DNA of 64,000 nucleotides from Oceanibacterium hippocampi (GTDB lineage: Bacteria; Pseudomonadota; Alphaproteobacteria; Sneathiellales; Sneathiellaceae): the NCBI RefSeq assembly GCF_900172325.1, contig NZ_FWFR01000001.1, forward strand, positions 496,001 through 560,000, given 5' to 3'. The position numbers were made by a program, and so were the translations under genes. How positions within the stretch are numbered: the stretch's first letter is position 1; each line of letters opens with the position of its first letter. Positions 1-8,850 of the stretch are shown piece by piece. Below the pieces are notes generated by a model that was not told where the DNA came from, did not search any database, and worked only from the letters and a program-made list of their open reading frames with translations.

Positions 1-2568
1 CAGGACGACAACATGGTCAAAGGCCTTGGCGTCCTTCGGCCGGTGCAGCGACCAGACGACGCTGCGCCCTTTGAATTCCTCGAGCACCGACGCCATTATC
101 TTCTGCTGCGTCGCGCTGTCCAGCGCCGCGGTCGCCTCGGAGATGATCAGGAGATCCGGCCGCTTGATGATCGCCCTCGCCAGGGCCAGCTTCTGGCGCT
201 GGCCGACATTCAGGCGCGTGCCGGCAATGCCCACCTCGAAGCCGAGCCCGACGCTGGTGATGGTGTCGTACAGGTCGAGTTCGGCAACGACCTCGCCGAC
301 CAGCGCGCCGATCTTGTCGGAGGCCTGCGCCTGGCCGTAGGCGATGCGGCCGAACAGGATATTGTCCTGGATGTTCGAGGCGGCGTTGTAGCTGTCGACG
401 TCGAAGAAGGCGACCTTGCCCTTCAGGTCGTCGGGCAGCTTCTCTGCGAAGATCTTCCGCGCCGTTACGATGCTGGCCATCGTCTCGTCGCTGATCACGC
501 CGAGCCGGTGCCGGGCCTGGATCAGCTTGAAGGGAAGCGACAGCAGGCGGGTCCGTTCCTCGGGCTTCAGATCGTCGAGCCGGTCCCGTTTCACCCGCGT
601 CACCAGCGACTGGAAATCCTCCAGGTCGTCGGCGGCGATGAAGCTGTATTGCTGGAAGAACTCGTGATCGGGCGGGAGATCGGCGAACAGTTCGACCATC
701 AGGGTGGCGACTTCGTAGCCGTTCTCGAGAAGGGTCCGGGTCAGGCCGGCTTCCTCGAGCACTTCCAGCACGTAGGGATTCTCGGCCAGCCGGTTGATGT
801 CGAACGTCTCGTCGGTCGGCGTGCCGAACATCAGGTTCTCGGCCAGCGTGGCGTTGCTGTTGTAACGCTCGACATCGAACGGCTCGATCATGCCGGCGTA
901 GCTCTCGTTCGAGGCGACGTGGCGGGCAAAGCTTTCGCGCGCCTTAAGGATCGCTTCCGCCCAGTCGGGATGGGCGACCGGATCGATCGTGCTGCGCAGG
1001 CCGAACTGGTAGACGTCCTGATCCAGGCTGACGATGGCGAGCGCCTGCAGCCCGCGGGCAACGAGCGAGGAATAATCGGTCGCGCCGGCGGCCGCGTAAT
1101 CGGTCCAGTCGGACGTGATGTCGTCGGGCGAATTGCCCGAACGGATCGCCTCCTGCACGTAGCGCTTGTGCGCCTGCTCCATCGTCTCGTCGCGCTCGGG
1201 CTCGCCCAGCGGCAGATGACGCAGGCTGTAGAACAGGTTATCGCCGAGCGTCGTATTGAAGATGAAACCGCTCGGGCCGACGTAGGAAATCCGGCGGCCC
1301 GTCATTGCGGAGTCCGCGTTCGCAAGGTCGATGTCGCCGATCCGGATCGAGCCGCTGTCGGGCTGCCGCAGCCGGGCGAGCGCGAGCGCCAGTTCCTCGC
1401 GGCCCGAACCGCTCGGCCCGACGAGCGCCACAAACGACGGCAGCTTGAGCTGCAGGCTGACGCCTTCGATGAACGGATTGTCCTGCTCGTCGACCATGCC
1501 GAGATTGGAGACGACGATCTGCTCGCTGAGCGGCGGCACCTCGGTGACATGCGGCACATCGAAGCCGTCTTCCGCGATCCCGCTCGGGGAGAACTGCTCG
1601 ATCACCTGCTCGTACTTGATGCGGGCGTCTTCCTTCTGCTGGTAGTAGGTCAGCAGTTCCTTCCACGGCGCCGCCATGTCCTTGTGGGCGGCGATCGCGG
1701 CAACCAGCGTGCCGATCTCGAGTGATCCGGTGATCACCAGGTAGCCGCCGATCGAGTAGAAGAAGAACGGCCCGAGTTGCTGGATGAAATTGTTCAGGAA
1801 CTTGATGACGAACTTCTTCTGGTAGATGTCGAAACGGACGAAGAAGATGCTCGACATGCGGTGCGAGAAGTCCGACAGCATCAGCGCCGAGGTGTCGTGC
1901 GCATGCACTTCCTGCACGCCCTGGACGGTCTCGCCGATGCGGTCCGAGAGCCGGCGAACCAGGCGGACGCGTTCCTTGCCGAGCAGGTTCACCTGGCGCT
2001 GCAGACGCGGGATCAGGAAGGCCTGCAGCGGGTAGAGCGCGACCGCCGCGGCCGCCATCACCGGATCCTGGACGAGCAGGAAGCCGAGGATCACGAGCAG
2101 CGTGCCGCCCTGGAAGGCGGGCAGCGAGAAGGCGTCGCCGATGAAGCCGCCGAGCGTCTCGACCTCCTGGGTGATCATCGGGATGATCTCGCCCTGGCTC
2201 ATCTTGCGGAAGGTCGGCAGCGGGAAGCGCAGGAGGCGGAAATAGAGCTGGAACCGGAGGCGGCGCAGCATGCGTTCGCCGGTCAGGCCGCGATAGACGT
2301 TGATGACATATTTGAAAGCCTGGTTGATGACCACCAGGACGAGGAAAAGCCCGCAGAGCGCCAGCAGATACTGGATCTGTGTCAGCTCGATGCCGAAGAT
2401 ATCCGTCGGATACTCGATGCCCTTCGCCGAAATCCCCTTATTGATGATGATCTTCGGGACTTCGTAGAGCGCGTAAAGAAAGGGAAACGACAACCCGGCC
2501 ATGATCGTCAATATGATCTGCTGCCGCAGGCTGTAGCGGATGATAAAACGGTAGATTGTCGATTCCAT
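1..2568 (-). CDS. Degenerate ABC exporter-type protein, fused permease and ATPase (3' end cut by window)
   Basis: Reads leftward from ATG at 2568 for 856 codons and is still open at position 1, so the C-terminus is missing. Residues 1 to about 310 are a six-helix ABC exporter-like membrane half; hydrophobic stretches are visible near 16-36, 62-80, 155-185 and 265-292. The ATPase half starts near 340 but departs from the family: Walker A is GPSGSGREE (384-392, Arg390 for Lys), the Q-loop position reads YVGPSG (429-434, no Gln), the signature is LNVGQ (786-790), and Walker B is LLIISEATAALD (806-817, Ser810 for Asp, Glu811 kept). His842 of the H-loop remains. About 300 mostly helical residues (roughly 440-725) split the domain, with repeats of an N-x-TL-x-x-NL-type motif at 437-446, 569-582 and 727-740. 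It is divergent from a glycosyltransferase run, so glycan export is a reasonable guess, but ATP hydrolysis is doubtful. Confidence 0.85.
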   Translation of the reverse strand, partial: MESTIYRFIIRYSLRQQIILTIMAGLSFPFLYALYEVPKIIINKGISAKGIEYPTDIFGIELTQIQYLLALCGLFLVLVVINQAFKYVINVYRGLTGERMLRRLRFQLYFRLLRFPLPTFRKMSQGEIIPMITQEVETLGGFIGDAFSLPAFQGGTLLVILGFLLVQDPVMAAAAVALYPLQAFLIPRLQRQVNLLGKERVRLVRRLSDRIGETVQGVQEVHAHDTSALMLSDFSHRMSSIFFVRFDIYQKKFVIKFLNNFIQQLGPFFFYSIGGYLVITGSLEIGTLVAAIAAHKDMAAPWKELLTYYQQKEDARIKYEQVIEQFSPSGIAEDGFDVPHVTEVPPLSEQIVVSNLGMVDEQDNPFIEGVSLQLKLPSFVALVGPSGSGREELALALARLRQPDSGSIRIGDIDLANADSAMTGRRISYVGPSGFIFNTTLGDNLFYSLRHLPLGEPERDETMEQAHKRYVQEAIRSGNSPDDITSDWTDYAAAGATDYSSLVARGLQALAIVSLDQDVYQFGLRSTIDPVAHPDWAEAILKARESFARHVASNESYAGMIEPFDVERYNSNATLAENLMFGTPTDETFDINRLAENPYVLEVLEEAGLTRTLLENGYEVATLMVELFADLPPDHEFFQQYSFIAADDLEDFQSLVTRVKRDRLDDLKPEERTRLLSLPFKLIQARHRLGVISDETMASIVTARKIFAEKLPDDLKGKVAFFDVDSYNAASNIQDNILFGRIAYGQAQASDKIGALVGEVVAELDLYDTITSVGLGFEVGIAGTRLNVGQRQKLALARAIIKRPDLLIISEATAALDSATQQKIMASVLEEFKGRSVVWSLHRPKDAKAFDHVVVL

Positions 2569-2746
2569 ATAAGGGCCTTGGTTTCGTGGCCTGACGCCGA
2601 TTCTTTCCCTCGGCGAAGAACATATATTAGCGGCTTCGGGCCGTAAACGTTTCAAATCCAATCAAAAACACGCTTTCGGCTGAGGCGGTCGCCGTGTAAT
2701 AGTGCGGCCTTCATATCAGGGGCCTTTCGAGACTGAAGGGGACATA

Positions 2747-3955
2747 ATGGGATCGCGGATCCTGATATACAGTCACGACTCGTTCGGTCTCGGCCACCTG
2801 CGCCGTTGCCTGACGATTGCGCATTCGCTTGTCGATAATCACGAGGATCTTTCGATCCTGATCCTTTCCGGATCACCGATCATAGGCAGTTTCGATTTCC
2901 GCAATCGCGTCGACTTCGTGCGCGTTCCGGGCGTGATCAAGCTCCGCGACGGGGAATATACCTCGCTGAGCCTGGCCATCCATTTCGAGGAAACGCTCGC
3001 GCTTCGCGCCTCGATCATCAAGCACACGGCCGAGGTATTCGACCCGAACATCTTCATCGTCGACAAGGAGCCTCTCGGCCTGCGCGGCGAGGTCGGCGAG
3101 ACCCTCGAGCTGCTGAAGGGCCGCGGTACCCGCCTGGTGCTCGGCCTGCGCGACGTGCTCGACGAACCGCGCCTGCTGGCCCCGGAATGGGAGCGCAAGA
3201 ACGTCCTGCCGTCGCTCTGCAACCTGTATGACGAAATCTGGGTCTACGGCCTGCGCGAGATCTGCAATCCGCTCGAGGGCATCGGCATGCCGGCCTCGGT
3301 GCAGGAGAAGATGGTCTTCACCGGCTACCTGCCGCGCAAGGTCAGGGGCGCGATCAACGAGCCCCTGCCGGCCATCGTCGAGCGCCCCTATCTCCTGGTC
3401 ACGACCGGCGGCGGCGGCGATGGCGAAGGCCTGATCGAATGGGTGCTGCGCGCCTACGAGACAGATCCGCTGCTGCCCTATCCGGCGCTGCTCGTGCTCG
3501 GACCGTTCATGCAGGCCGACCGCCAGGTCGAGTTCCTGAACCGCGTCCAGCGCCTGAAGCGGGTCGAGGCGATTACCTTCAACGCCCACCTGGAAAGCAT
3601 CAGCGCGAAGGCCGCCGCGATCGTCTGCATGGGCGGTTACAACACCTTCTGCGAAGTTCTGTCGCTCAACAAGCGGGCGCTCATCATCCCCCGCACCGAG
3701 CCGCGGATGGAGCAGTTCATCCGCGCCAGCCGAGCCGAGAAGCTCGGCCTCGTCCGCATGCTGGCGGAAGACAAGAATTATCCGCCGGAGGTGATGGCCG
3801 AGGCGCTCCGCGCCTTGCCGAGCCAGCGCCAGCCGATGGACGTCGTGATTCCGGGCCTGCTCGAGGGGCTGGTCAACGTCAACCGACTGGCCACACCCTG
3901 GCTCGGCCAGCGCAATTCGGAGGCGGCAGAGTCCAGGGCGGCGGCCGGCGCCTGA
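2747..3955 (+). CDS. MurG-like glycosyltransferase (GT28-type C-terminal fold)
   Basis: 402 residues. The N-terminus has the GLGHLRR loop (14-20) typical of MurG-like GT-B enzymes. The second half has a TTGGGGDG glycine loop and then GGYNTFCEVL (about 296-305), the usual donor-binding region for a UDP-sugar. There is no signal peptide, so it should act at the cytoplasmic face. An in-frame GTG lies at 2702, but the ATG at 2747 follows a clear GAAGGGGA ribosome site and starts directly with the conserved beta strand. First gene of a 12-gene rightward run; the next start is 2 bp after its stop. A paralogue sits at 6929-8080. Donor and acceptor cannot be told from sequence. Confidence 0.88.
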   Translation: MGSRILIYSHDSFGLGHLRRCLTIAHSLVDNHEDLSILILSGSPIIGSFDFRNRVDFVRVPGVIKLRDGEYTSLSLAIHFEETLALRASIIKHTAEVFDPNIFIVDKEPLGLRGEVGETLELLKGRGTRLVLGLRDVLDEPRLLAPEWERKNVLPSLCNLYDEIWVYGLREICNPLEGIGMPASVQEKMVFTGYLPRKVRGAINEPLPAIVERPYLLVTTGGGGDGEGLIEWVLRAYETDPLLPYPALLVLGPFMQADRQVEFLNRVQRLKRVEAITFNAHLESISAKAAAIVCMGGYNTFCEVLSLNKRALIIPRTEPRMEQFIRASRAEKLGLVRMLAEDKNYPPEVMAEALRALPSQRQPMDVVIPGLLEGLVNVNRLATPWLGQRNSEAAESRAAAGA

Positions 3956-3957
3956 AC

Positions 3958-5211
3958 ATGACCGCGGCCGTGTCCGCCGTTGCCTTTATCCTGAAGGGCT
4001 ACCCACGGCTCTCGGAAACCTTCATCGCCCAGGAAATTCACGCCCTCGAAAGGCTCGGGCTCGATATCCGCATCGTCTCGCTACGCCATCCGACGGACAA
4101 GGCGCGGCACCCGGTGCATGGCGAGATCCGGGCCCAGGTCGGCTATTTGCCGGAATATCTGCATCACGAACCGTTACGCGTCCTGGGCGCGCTCGCCCGG
4201 GTCTGGCGGCGTCCCCGCTTCGCCGACGCCCTTGCCGCCTGGTGGCGCGACCTGAAACGCGATCCGACGCGCAACCGCGTCCGCCGCTTCGGCCAGGCGC
4301 TGGTCCTGGCGGCCGAGCTCGACCCCTCGGTCGGGCGCCTGCATGCACATTTCCTGCATACCCCAGCATCGGTCGCCCGCTACGCCAGCCTGCTGAGCGG
4401 CCTGCCGTGGAGCTGCTCGGCCCATGCCAAGGACATCTGGACAAGCCCGGCCTGGGAGATTCGCGAAAAACTGGCGGAACTCGACTGGCTGGTCACCTGC
4501 ACGGCGGCGAACGCCGACTTCCTCGCGGCGCTGGCGCCCGGCCCGGATTTGGTCCAGCTGGTCTACCACGGTCTCGATCTCGACCGCTTTCCGGCGCCCG
4601 AGCGATCGCCCGAGAGTACCGGACAAGGCGGGCCCCTGCGCCTGCTGACGGTCGCGCGCGCGGTCGAGAAAAAGGGCCTCGACGACCTGCTGAAGGCGCT
4701 GGCGATGCTGCCGCCCTCGCTCGACTGGCGTTGGGAGCATATCGGTGGCGGCCCGGACCTGCCGCGCCTGAAGTCGTGGGCCGCCGAGGCCGGCCTCAGC
4801 CCCCGCATAAGCTGGCGCGGCGCTGCCCCGCAGGCGGCGGTGATCGCCGCCTGTCGCGACGCGGACCTGTTCGTGCTGCCGAGCCGGATCGCCGCCGATG
4901 GCGACCGTGACGGCCTGCCCAATGTCCTGATGGAGGCCCAGTCGCAGCGTCTCGCCTGTGTCGCCACGGCGGTATCCGCGATCCCCGAGTTGATCAAGGA
5001 CAGCGAGACCGGGCTCCTGGTCGCCCCGGACGATCCGGCGGCGCTGGCCGCCGCGATCGAGCGCGCGGGCCGTGACCCGGACCTGCGCGACCGCCTCGCC
5101 GAGCGGGCGCTCGCCAACCTGCGGGAGAATTTCGCCCTGGCGCCCTGCCTCGCACCGCTGGCGGCCCGATTCGGCCTCGTCGCGGCGCCGGCCGCACGCG
5201 CCAACGGCTGA
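3958..5211 (+). CDS. Glycosyltransferase family 4, WcaL/AmsK-like
   Basis: 417 residues. The N-terminus (KGYPRLSETFIAQE) is typical of the colanic acid WcaL/AmsK branch of GT4. The C-terminal Rossmann half has TVARAVEKKGLDDLL and HIGGGPDLPRL, and a nucleotide-sugar motif DGLPNVLME near 317-325 in which the first acid of the EX7E signature is Asp. Start is ATG at 3958, 2 bp after the previous stop. No signal peptide or membrane helix, so it is cytosolic or peripheral. It likely adds one sugar to a lipid-linked or surface glycan together with its neighbours; the exact linkage is unknown. Confidence 0.88.
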   Translation: MTAAVSAVAFILKGYPRLSETFIAQEIHALERLGLDIRIVSLRHPTDKARHPVHGEIRAQVGYLPEYLHHEPLRVLGALARVWRRPRFADALAAWWRDLKRDPTRNRVRRFGQALVLAAELDPSVGRLHAHFLHTPASVARYASLLSGLPWSCSAHAKDIWTSPAWEIREKLAELDWLVTCTAANADFLAALAPGPDLVQLVYHGLDLDRFPAPERSPESTGQGGPLRLLTVARAVEKKGLDDLLKALAMLPPSLDWRWEHIGGGPDLPRLKSWAAEAGLSPRISWRGAAPQAAVIAACRDADLFVLPSRIAADGDRDGLPNVLMEAQSQRLACVATAVSAIPELIKDSETGLLVAPDDPAALAAAIERAGRDPDLRDRLAERALANLRENFALAPCLAPLAARFGLVAAPAARANG

Positions 5212-5218
5212 GCCTGCC

Positions 5219-6355
5219 ATGCGGATCGCCTTCTACTCGCCGCTGAAATCGCCGGACCATCCGAACCCGTCGGGCGACCGTCGCATGGCCCGGGCGCTGA
5301 TGGCGGCGCTCCGCGCCATCGGCCACGAGGTAACCCTGGCCAGCGAGTTCCGGAGCCTCGAGCCTGTCGGCGATGCCGACCGGCAGGCGGCCGTCCGCCT
5401 CGAGGGCGAAGCGATCGCAGCGCGTCTGATCGCCGGCTGGACGGCCGCGCCGGCCCGAGCCCCGGCGCTCTGGTTCACCTACCATCTCTATTACAAGGCG
5501 CCCGACTGGATCGGCCCGCGGGTCGCAGCCGCGCTCGGCATTCCCTATGTGGTTGCCGAGGCAAGCCACGCGCCGAAGCGGGCCCGCGGCCCTTGGGACC
5601 TGGGTCACCGCGCGGCCGAGGCGGCAATCTCGGGCGCCGCCGCGATCTTCGCCCTGACCCGTCACGACATGGCCTGCCTGCGCCCGGTGGTCAGCCGGCC
5701 CGACCGCCTGCATTACCTGCCGCCCTGGCTCGACGCCGGTCCCTACCGCGCCGCCGCCCGCGCCCGGCCGGAACATCGGCGGGCACTGGCCGCGTCCCTC
5801 GACCTCGATCCCGCGCTGCCCTGGCTGCTCGCCGTCGGCATGATGCGACCGGGCGACAAGGCGGCCTCCTACCACCTGCTCGCCGAGGCGCTCGAACGGC
5901 TCGGCACCCGCGGCTGGCAGGCGATCATGGTGGGCGACGGCCGGGCGGCGGACGAGATCCGCGCCCGTTTCGCACCGGTCGCCGGGCAGATTCGCTGGGC
6001 GGGCCAGATCGACACGGCGGCCCTGCCGGCAATCTACGCCACCTGCGACCTCTATGTCTGGCCGGCGGTCAACGAGGCCTTCGGCATGGCCTTCCTGGAA
6101 GCGCAGGCAGCCGGCCTGCCCGTCGTGTCGGTGGCAACCCGGGGCGTCCCGGACGTGGTCGCCGACGGACGGACCGGCCTGCTCGTCCCGGCGGACGATC
6201 CGGCCGCCTTCGCCGCCGCGATGCGCGCCCTGATCGACGACAAGACCCGCCGCCAGGACCTCGGGACAGCCGCGTCCCGCTTCGTCGCCGGGGAACGCGC
6301 GCCCGCCGGCGCCGAAGCGCTGCTGGCCGCCGTCATCAACGGGCTCCGGCCATGA
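5219..6355 (+). CDS. Glycosyltransferase family 4
   Basis: 378 residues, GT-B fold. It begins MRIAFYSPLKSPDHP with the SGDRRMARAL loop, and carries a full EX7E motif, EAFGMAFLE, at about 285-293, followed by AGLPVVSVATRGVPDVV as in retaining GT4 enzymes. An upstream in-frame ATG at 5072 exists, but it would overlap the preceding gene by 140 bp and adds 49 low-complexity residues; ATG 5219, 7 bp past the previous stop, is preferred. Its stop overlaps the next start (ATGA at 6352-6355). Part of the glycan run; specificity unknown. Confidence 0.88.
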   Translation: MRIAFYSPLKSPDHPNPSGDRRMARALMAALRAIGHEVTLASEFRSLEPVGDADRQAAVRLEGEAIAARLIAGWTAAPARAPALWFTYHLYYKAPDWIGPRVAAALGIPYVVAEASHAPKRARGPWDLGHRAAEAAISGAAAIFALTRHDMACLRPVVSRPDRLHYLPPWLDAGPYRAAARARPEHRRALAASLDLDPALPWLLAVGMMRPGDKAASYHLLAEALERLGTRGWQAIMVGDGRAADEIRARFAPVAGQIRWAGQIDTAALPAIYATCDLYVWPAVNEAFGMAFLEAQAAGLPVVSVATRGVPDVVADGRTGLLVPADDPAAFAAAMRALIDDKTRRQDLGTAASRFVAGERAPAGAEALLAAVINGLRP

Positions 6356-6936
6356 TCCGGCTCGCCCTTCTCCGGCATGGCCCGACCGCGTGGAATGCGA
6401 CGAAGCGGCTGCAAGGGCGAAGCGACCAGCCGCTGTCGGAAGCCGGGCGCGCCACCTTTGCCGGCAGGCGCCTGCCCGCCCGCTTCGCCGACTATGCGCT
6501 GGTTACAAGCCCGCTCCTGCGCGCCCGGGAAACCGCTTCCCTCGTCGGGCATGGCCCGGCACAAATCGAGCCGGCACTGATCGAGATGGATTTCGGCGCC
6601 TGGGAGGGGTGCACGATCGCGGAATTGCGCGAACGATACGGTGACGCAATGAAAGTGAACGAGGATCGCGGCCTCGACATGCAGCCGCCCGGCGGTGAAT
6701 CGCCCCGCGCCGTGCAGCGCCGCCTCGACGTCTGGCTCGCCGGTCTGCAACGGGATACCGTCGCGGTCACCCACAAGGGCGTCATCCGGGCGCTGTTGGC
6801 AGCCGCGCTCGGCTGGGATATGACGGGCAGGCAGCCGGTCAGGCTGGACTGGTCGGCGCTCCATCTTTTCGCCTGTTCGGGCGGCCGGACGGACCTCGTC
6901 GAAGCCAACATTCCGCTGGAGGCGATCGGTGACTGA
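6352..6936 (+). CDS. Histidine phosphatase family protein (phosphoglycerate mutase-like)
   Basis: 194 residues. The catalytic LRHGPTAWN motif is at 6-14, followed by RLQGRSDQPLSEAG, and the second catalytic region VTHKGVIRALLAA is near 140. Family members such as CobC, GpmB and SixA remove phosphate from small molecules or proteins. Inside a glycosyltransferase operon it may dephosphorylate a sugar phosphate or a lipid carrier intermediate; that is inference. ATG overlaps the previous stop by 4 bp, and the following GTG overlaps its own stop by 8 bp, which indicates translational coupling. Confidence 0.85.
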   Translation: MIRLALLRHGPTAWNATKRLQGRSDQPLSEAGRATFAGRRLPARFADYALVTSPLLRARETASLVGHGPAQIEPALIEMDFGAWEGCTIAELRERYGDAMKVNEDRGLDMQPPGGESPRAVQRRLDVWLAGLQRDTVAVTHKGVIRALLAAALGWDMTGRQPVRLDWSALHLFACSGGRTDLVEANIPLEAIGD

Positions 6937-8080
6937 GGGCGTGTTCTTCTACGTGCAGCATCTGCTCGGAATCGGGCATCTGCGGCGCGCCGCGACCATC
7001 GGCCGGGCCCTCGCCGAGGCCGGTCTCGACGTCGAGGTGGTCTCGGGCGGCCATCCCCTGCCCGGCCTTGATCTCGGTCCGGGCCGCCTGGTGCAACTCC
7101 CGCCGACGCGCGCGACCGACCTCTATTTCAAGGTCCTGGTCGACGAGAACGATCAACCGATCGACGACGCCTGGAAGGCGCGCCGCGCGAACGCCCTGAT
7201 GGAGGCATGGCGGGCCAGCCAGCCGACATTGCTGCTGTTCGAGCTGTTCCCCTTCGGGCGCCGTCAGATGCGCTTCGAGATCCTGCCGCTGCTGGAGGCA
7301 GCGAAGGCCTCGGCGCGCCCGCCGGTCATCGTCTGCTCGGTGCGCGATATCCTTGTCGCCCAGAACAAGCCGGAGCGAAACGACGAGATGCTCGACCTGA
7401 TCGAGCGATATTTCGATCACGTCCTCGTCCATGGCGATCCGGCGCTGATCCCCTTCGACGCGACCTTCCCGCCGGCCCACAAGATCGCCGACAAGATCCG
7501 CTATACCGGCTACGTGGTCGATCGCTCCGGCAGCCGGGGCGGCCCGGACAGTCCCGGCCACGACGAGGTGATCGTGAGTTGCGGCGGCGGCGCGGTCGGT
7601 CTCAACCTGCTCCGGACGGCAATCGCCGCACGCCCACTGACCGAAGCCGCCGGAAGGCGCTGGCGGGTGCTGGTCGGGGTGACCGTGCCCGAGGACGAGT
7701 TTCGCGCCCTCGCGGCGAGCGCGGGCGACGGCGTGATCGTCGAGCGCGCCCGGCCCGACTTCCCGACGCTGCTGATGAACTGCGCACTCTCGATCAGCCA
7801 GGGCGGCTACAACACCGTCATGGAAGTGCTTCATGCCGGATGCCGGGCCGTGGTGGTGCCCTACGCGGGTGGCCTCGAGACCGAACAGACGCTCCGCGCA
7901 CGGCTGCTCGGCGAACGCGGCGCGCTGACCACGCTTGCCGAGACCGAGCTCGATCCCGGCCGACTCGCCGCTACCGTCGACACCGCCCTTGCCGGGCCGC
8001 CGGCACGCTCGGCGGTCGCCACCAACGGCCTCGAGGAGACCGTCCGCCTGATCGAGGGCTGGACGCGGTCGAGCGGCTGA
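6929..8080 (+). CDS. MurG-like glycosyltransferase, second copy
   Basis: 383 residues starting at GTG 6929, inside the end of the phosphatase gene. It has the GIGHLRR loop (14-20) shared with the enzyme at 2747, a central SCGGGAVG glycine loop, and GGYNTVMEVL near 292 followed by an acceptor loop with GGLETEQTLRARLL. The overall plan matches MurG-type GT-B enzymes, but the protein is distinct from MurG itself, which normally sits in the cell-division cluster. Two such enzymes in one operon suggest two sequential transfers from UDP-sugars. Cytosolic or peripheral. Confidence 0.87.
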   Translation: MTEGVFFYVQHLLGIGHLRRAATIGRALAEAGLDVEVVSGGHPLPGLDLGPGRLVQLPPTRATDLYFKVLVDENDQPIDDAWKARRANALMEAWRASQPTLLLFELFPFGRRQMRFEILPLLEAAKASARPPVIVCSVRDILVAQNKPERNDEMLDLIERYFDHVLVHGDPALIPFDATFPPAHKIADKIRYTGYVVDRSGSRGGPDSPGHDEVIVSCGGGAVGLNLLRTAIAARPLTEAAGRRWRVLVGVTVPEDEFRALAASAGDGVIVERARPDFPTLLMNCALSISQGGYNTVMEVLHAGCRAVVVPYAGGLETEQTLRARLLGERGALTTLAETELDPGRLAATVDTALAGPPARSAVATNGLEETVRLIEGWTRSSG

Positions 8081-8085
8081 TCGAG

Positions 8086-8850
8086 ATGGCTTTCGCGACC
8101 GTCGTCCTGGAGCTCGATCGCTGGCATGCTGCGGGACGGACGGCCGACTTCTGGTGGCGCGACGACGACGCGGTCGCGGCCGGTCCGGCCCTCGACCGGC
8201 TGAGCGCCCTGGCCCGGCGCGCAGGCGTTCCCCTGGCGCTTGCGGTCATCCCGGCGAATCTCGATGATTCGCTTGGCGCCGGCGAGGGCCAATACGTGCT
8301 CCAGCATGGCTACGCCCATGCCAATCACGCCGGCCCCGACGAGAAGAAGTGCGAGCTCGCCGCGAACCGGCCGGCCGACGCGGTGCTCGACGAGCTGTGC
8401 CGCGGCCGGGCGATCCTGGAACGGCGCTTCGGCGCGCGTTTCCTGAATGTCCTCGTGCCGCCCTGGAACCGCATCGCGGCGCCGCTTGCGGCCCGTCTCG
8501 GCGAGGCCGGCTACACCGGCCTGTCGACCTGGAAAGCGCGCCCGGCGGCCGTGCCCCTATCCGGCCTCGTGCAGGTCAATTGCCATGCCGACCCGGTGAA
8601 CTGGCGCGGTGGCCGGGGCTATCTCGGCGACCAGGCCTTCGCCCTGCAGATCGCCGACCATCTGGCGGCGCGGCGCGAAGGGCGGGCCGATCCGGGCGAG
8701 CCGACCGGCATCCTCAGCCACCACCTGGCAATGGACGAGGCGACGTGGGGCGGCCTCGAACGACTGCTCGAACTGCTCGCCGGACATCCGGCGGCGCGTG
8801 CCCGCGACGCCGCTTCGCTGTTCGGTCCGGACCCGTCCGATGCAACCTGA
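8086..8850 (+). CDS. Polysaccharide deacetylase (NodB-like) family protein
   Basis: 254 residues. Family features are the early DFWWRDDD acidic motif (21-28, metal-binding and catalytic Asp candidates), QHGYAHANHA near 73-82 (metal His pair) and VPPWNR near 124. NodB-homology enzymes remove N- or O-acetyl groups from glycans. No clear signal peptide is visible, so it may act on a cytosolic, carrier-linked intermediate rather than on a secreted polymer. ATG 8086 lies 5 bp after the previous stop, and the next gene begins 11 bp before this one ends. Placement after four glycosyltransferases supports a glycan-modifying role. Confidence 0.82.
   Translation: MAFATVVLELDRWHAAGRTADFWWRDDDAVAAGPALDRLSALARRAGVPLALAVIPANLDDSLGAGEGQYVLQHGYAHANHAGPDEKKCELAANRPADAVLDELCRGRAILERRFGARFLNVLVPPWNRIAAPLAARLGEAGYTGLSTWKARPAAVPLSGLVQVNCHADPVNWRGGRGYLGDQAFALQIADHLAARREGRADPGEPTGILSHHLAMDEATWGGLERLLELLAGHPAARARDAASLFGPDPSDAT

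Noticed and set aside
13-1725. Long rightward open frame of 570 codons
   Set aside because: It is antisense to the degenerate ABC gene, which has recognisable transporter motifs and continues over the same bases. The rightward product is Arg/Asp/Gln-rich without motifs, as expected for an antisense frame in GC-rich DNA.
2569-2746. Sigma-70 type promoter between the ABC gene and the first glycosyltransferase
   Set aside because: A TATATTA run and a TTGAAA are visible on the minus strand, but their spacing is 20 bp or more. No pair could be defended.
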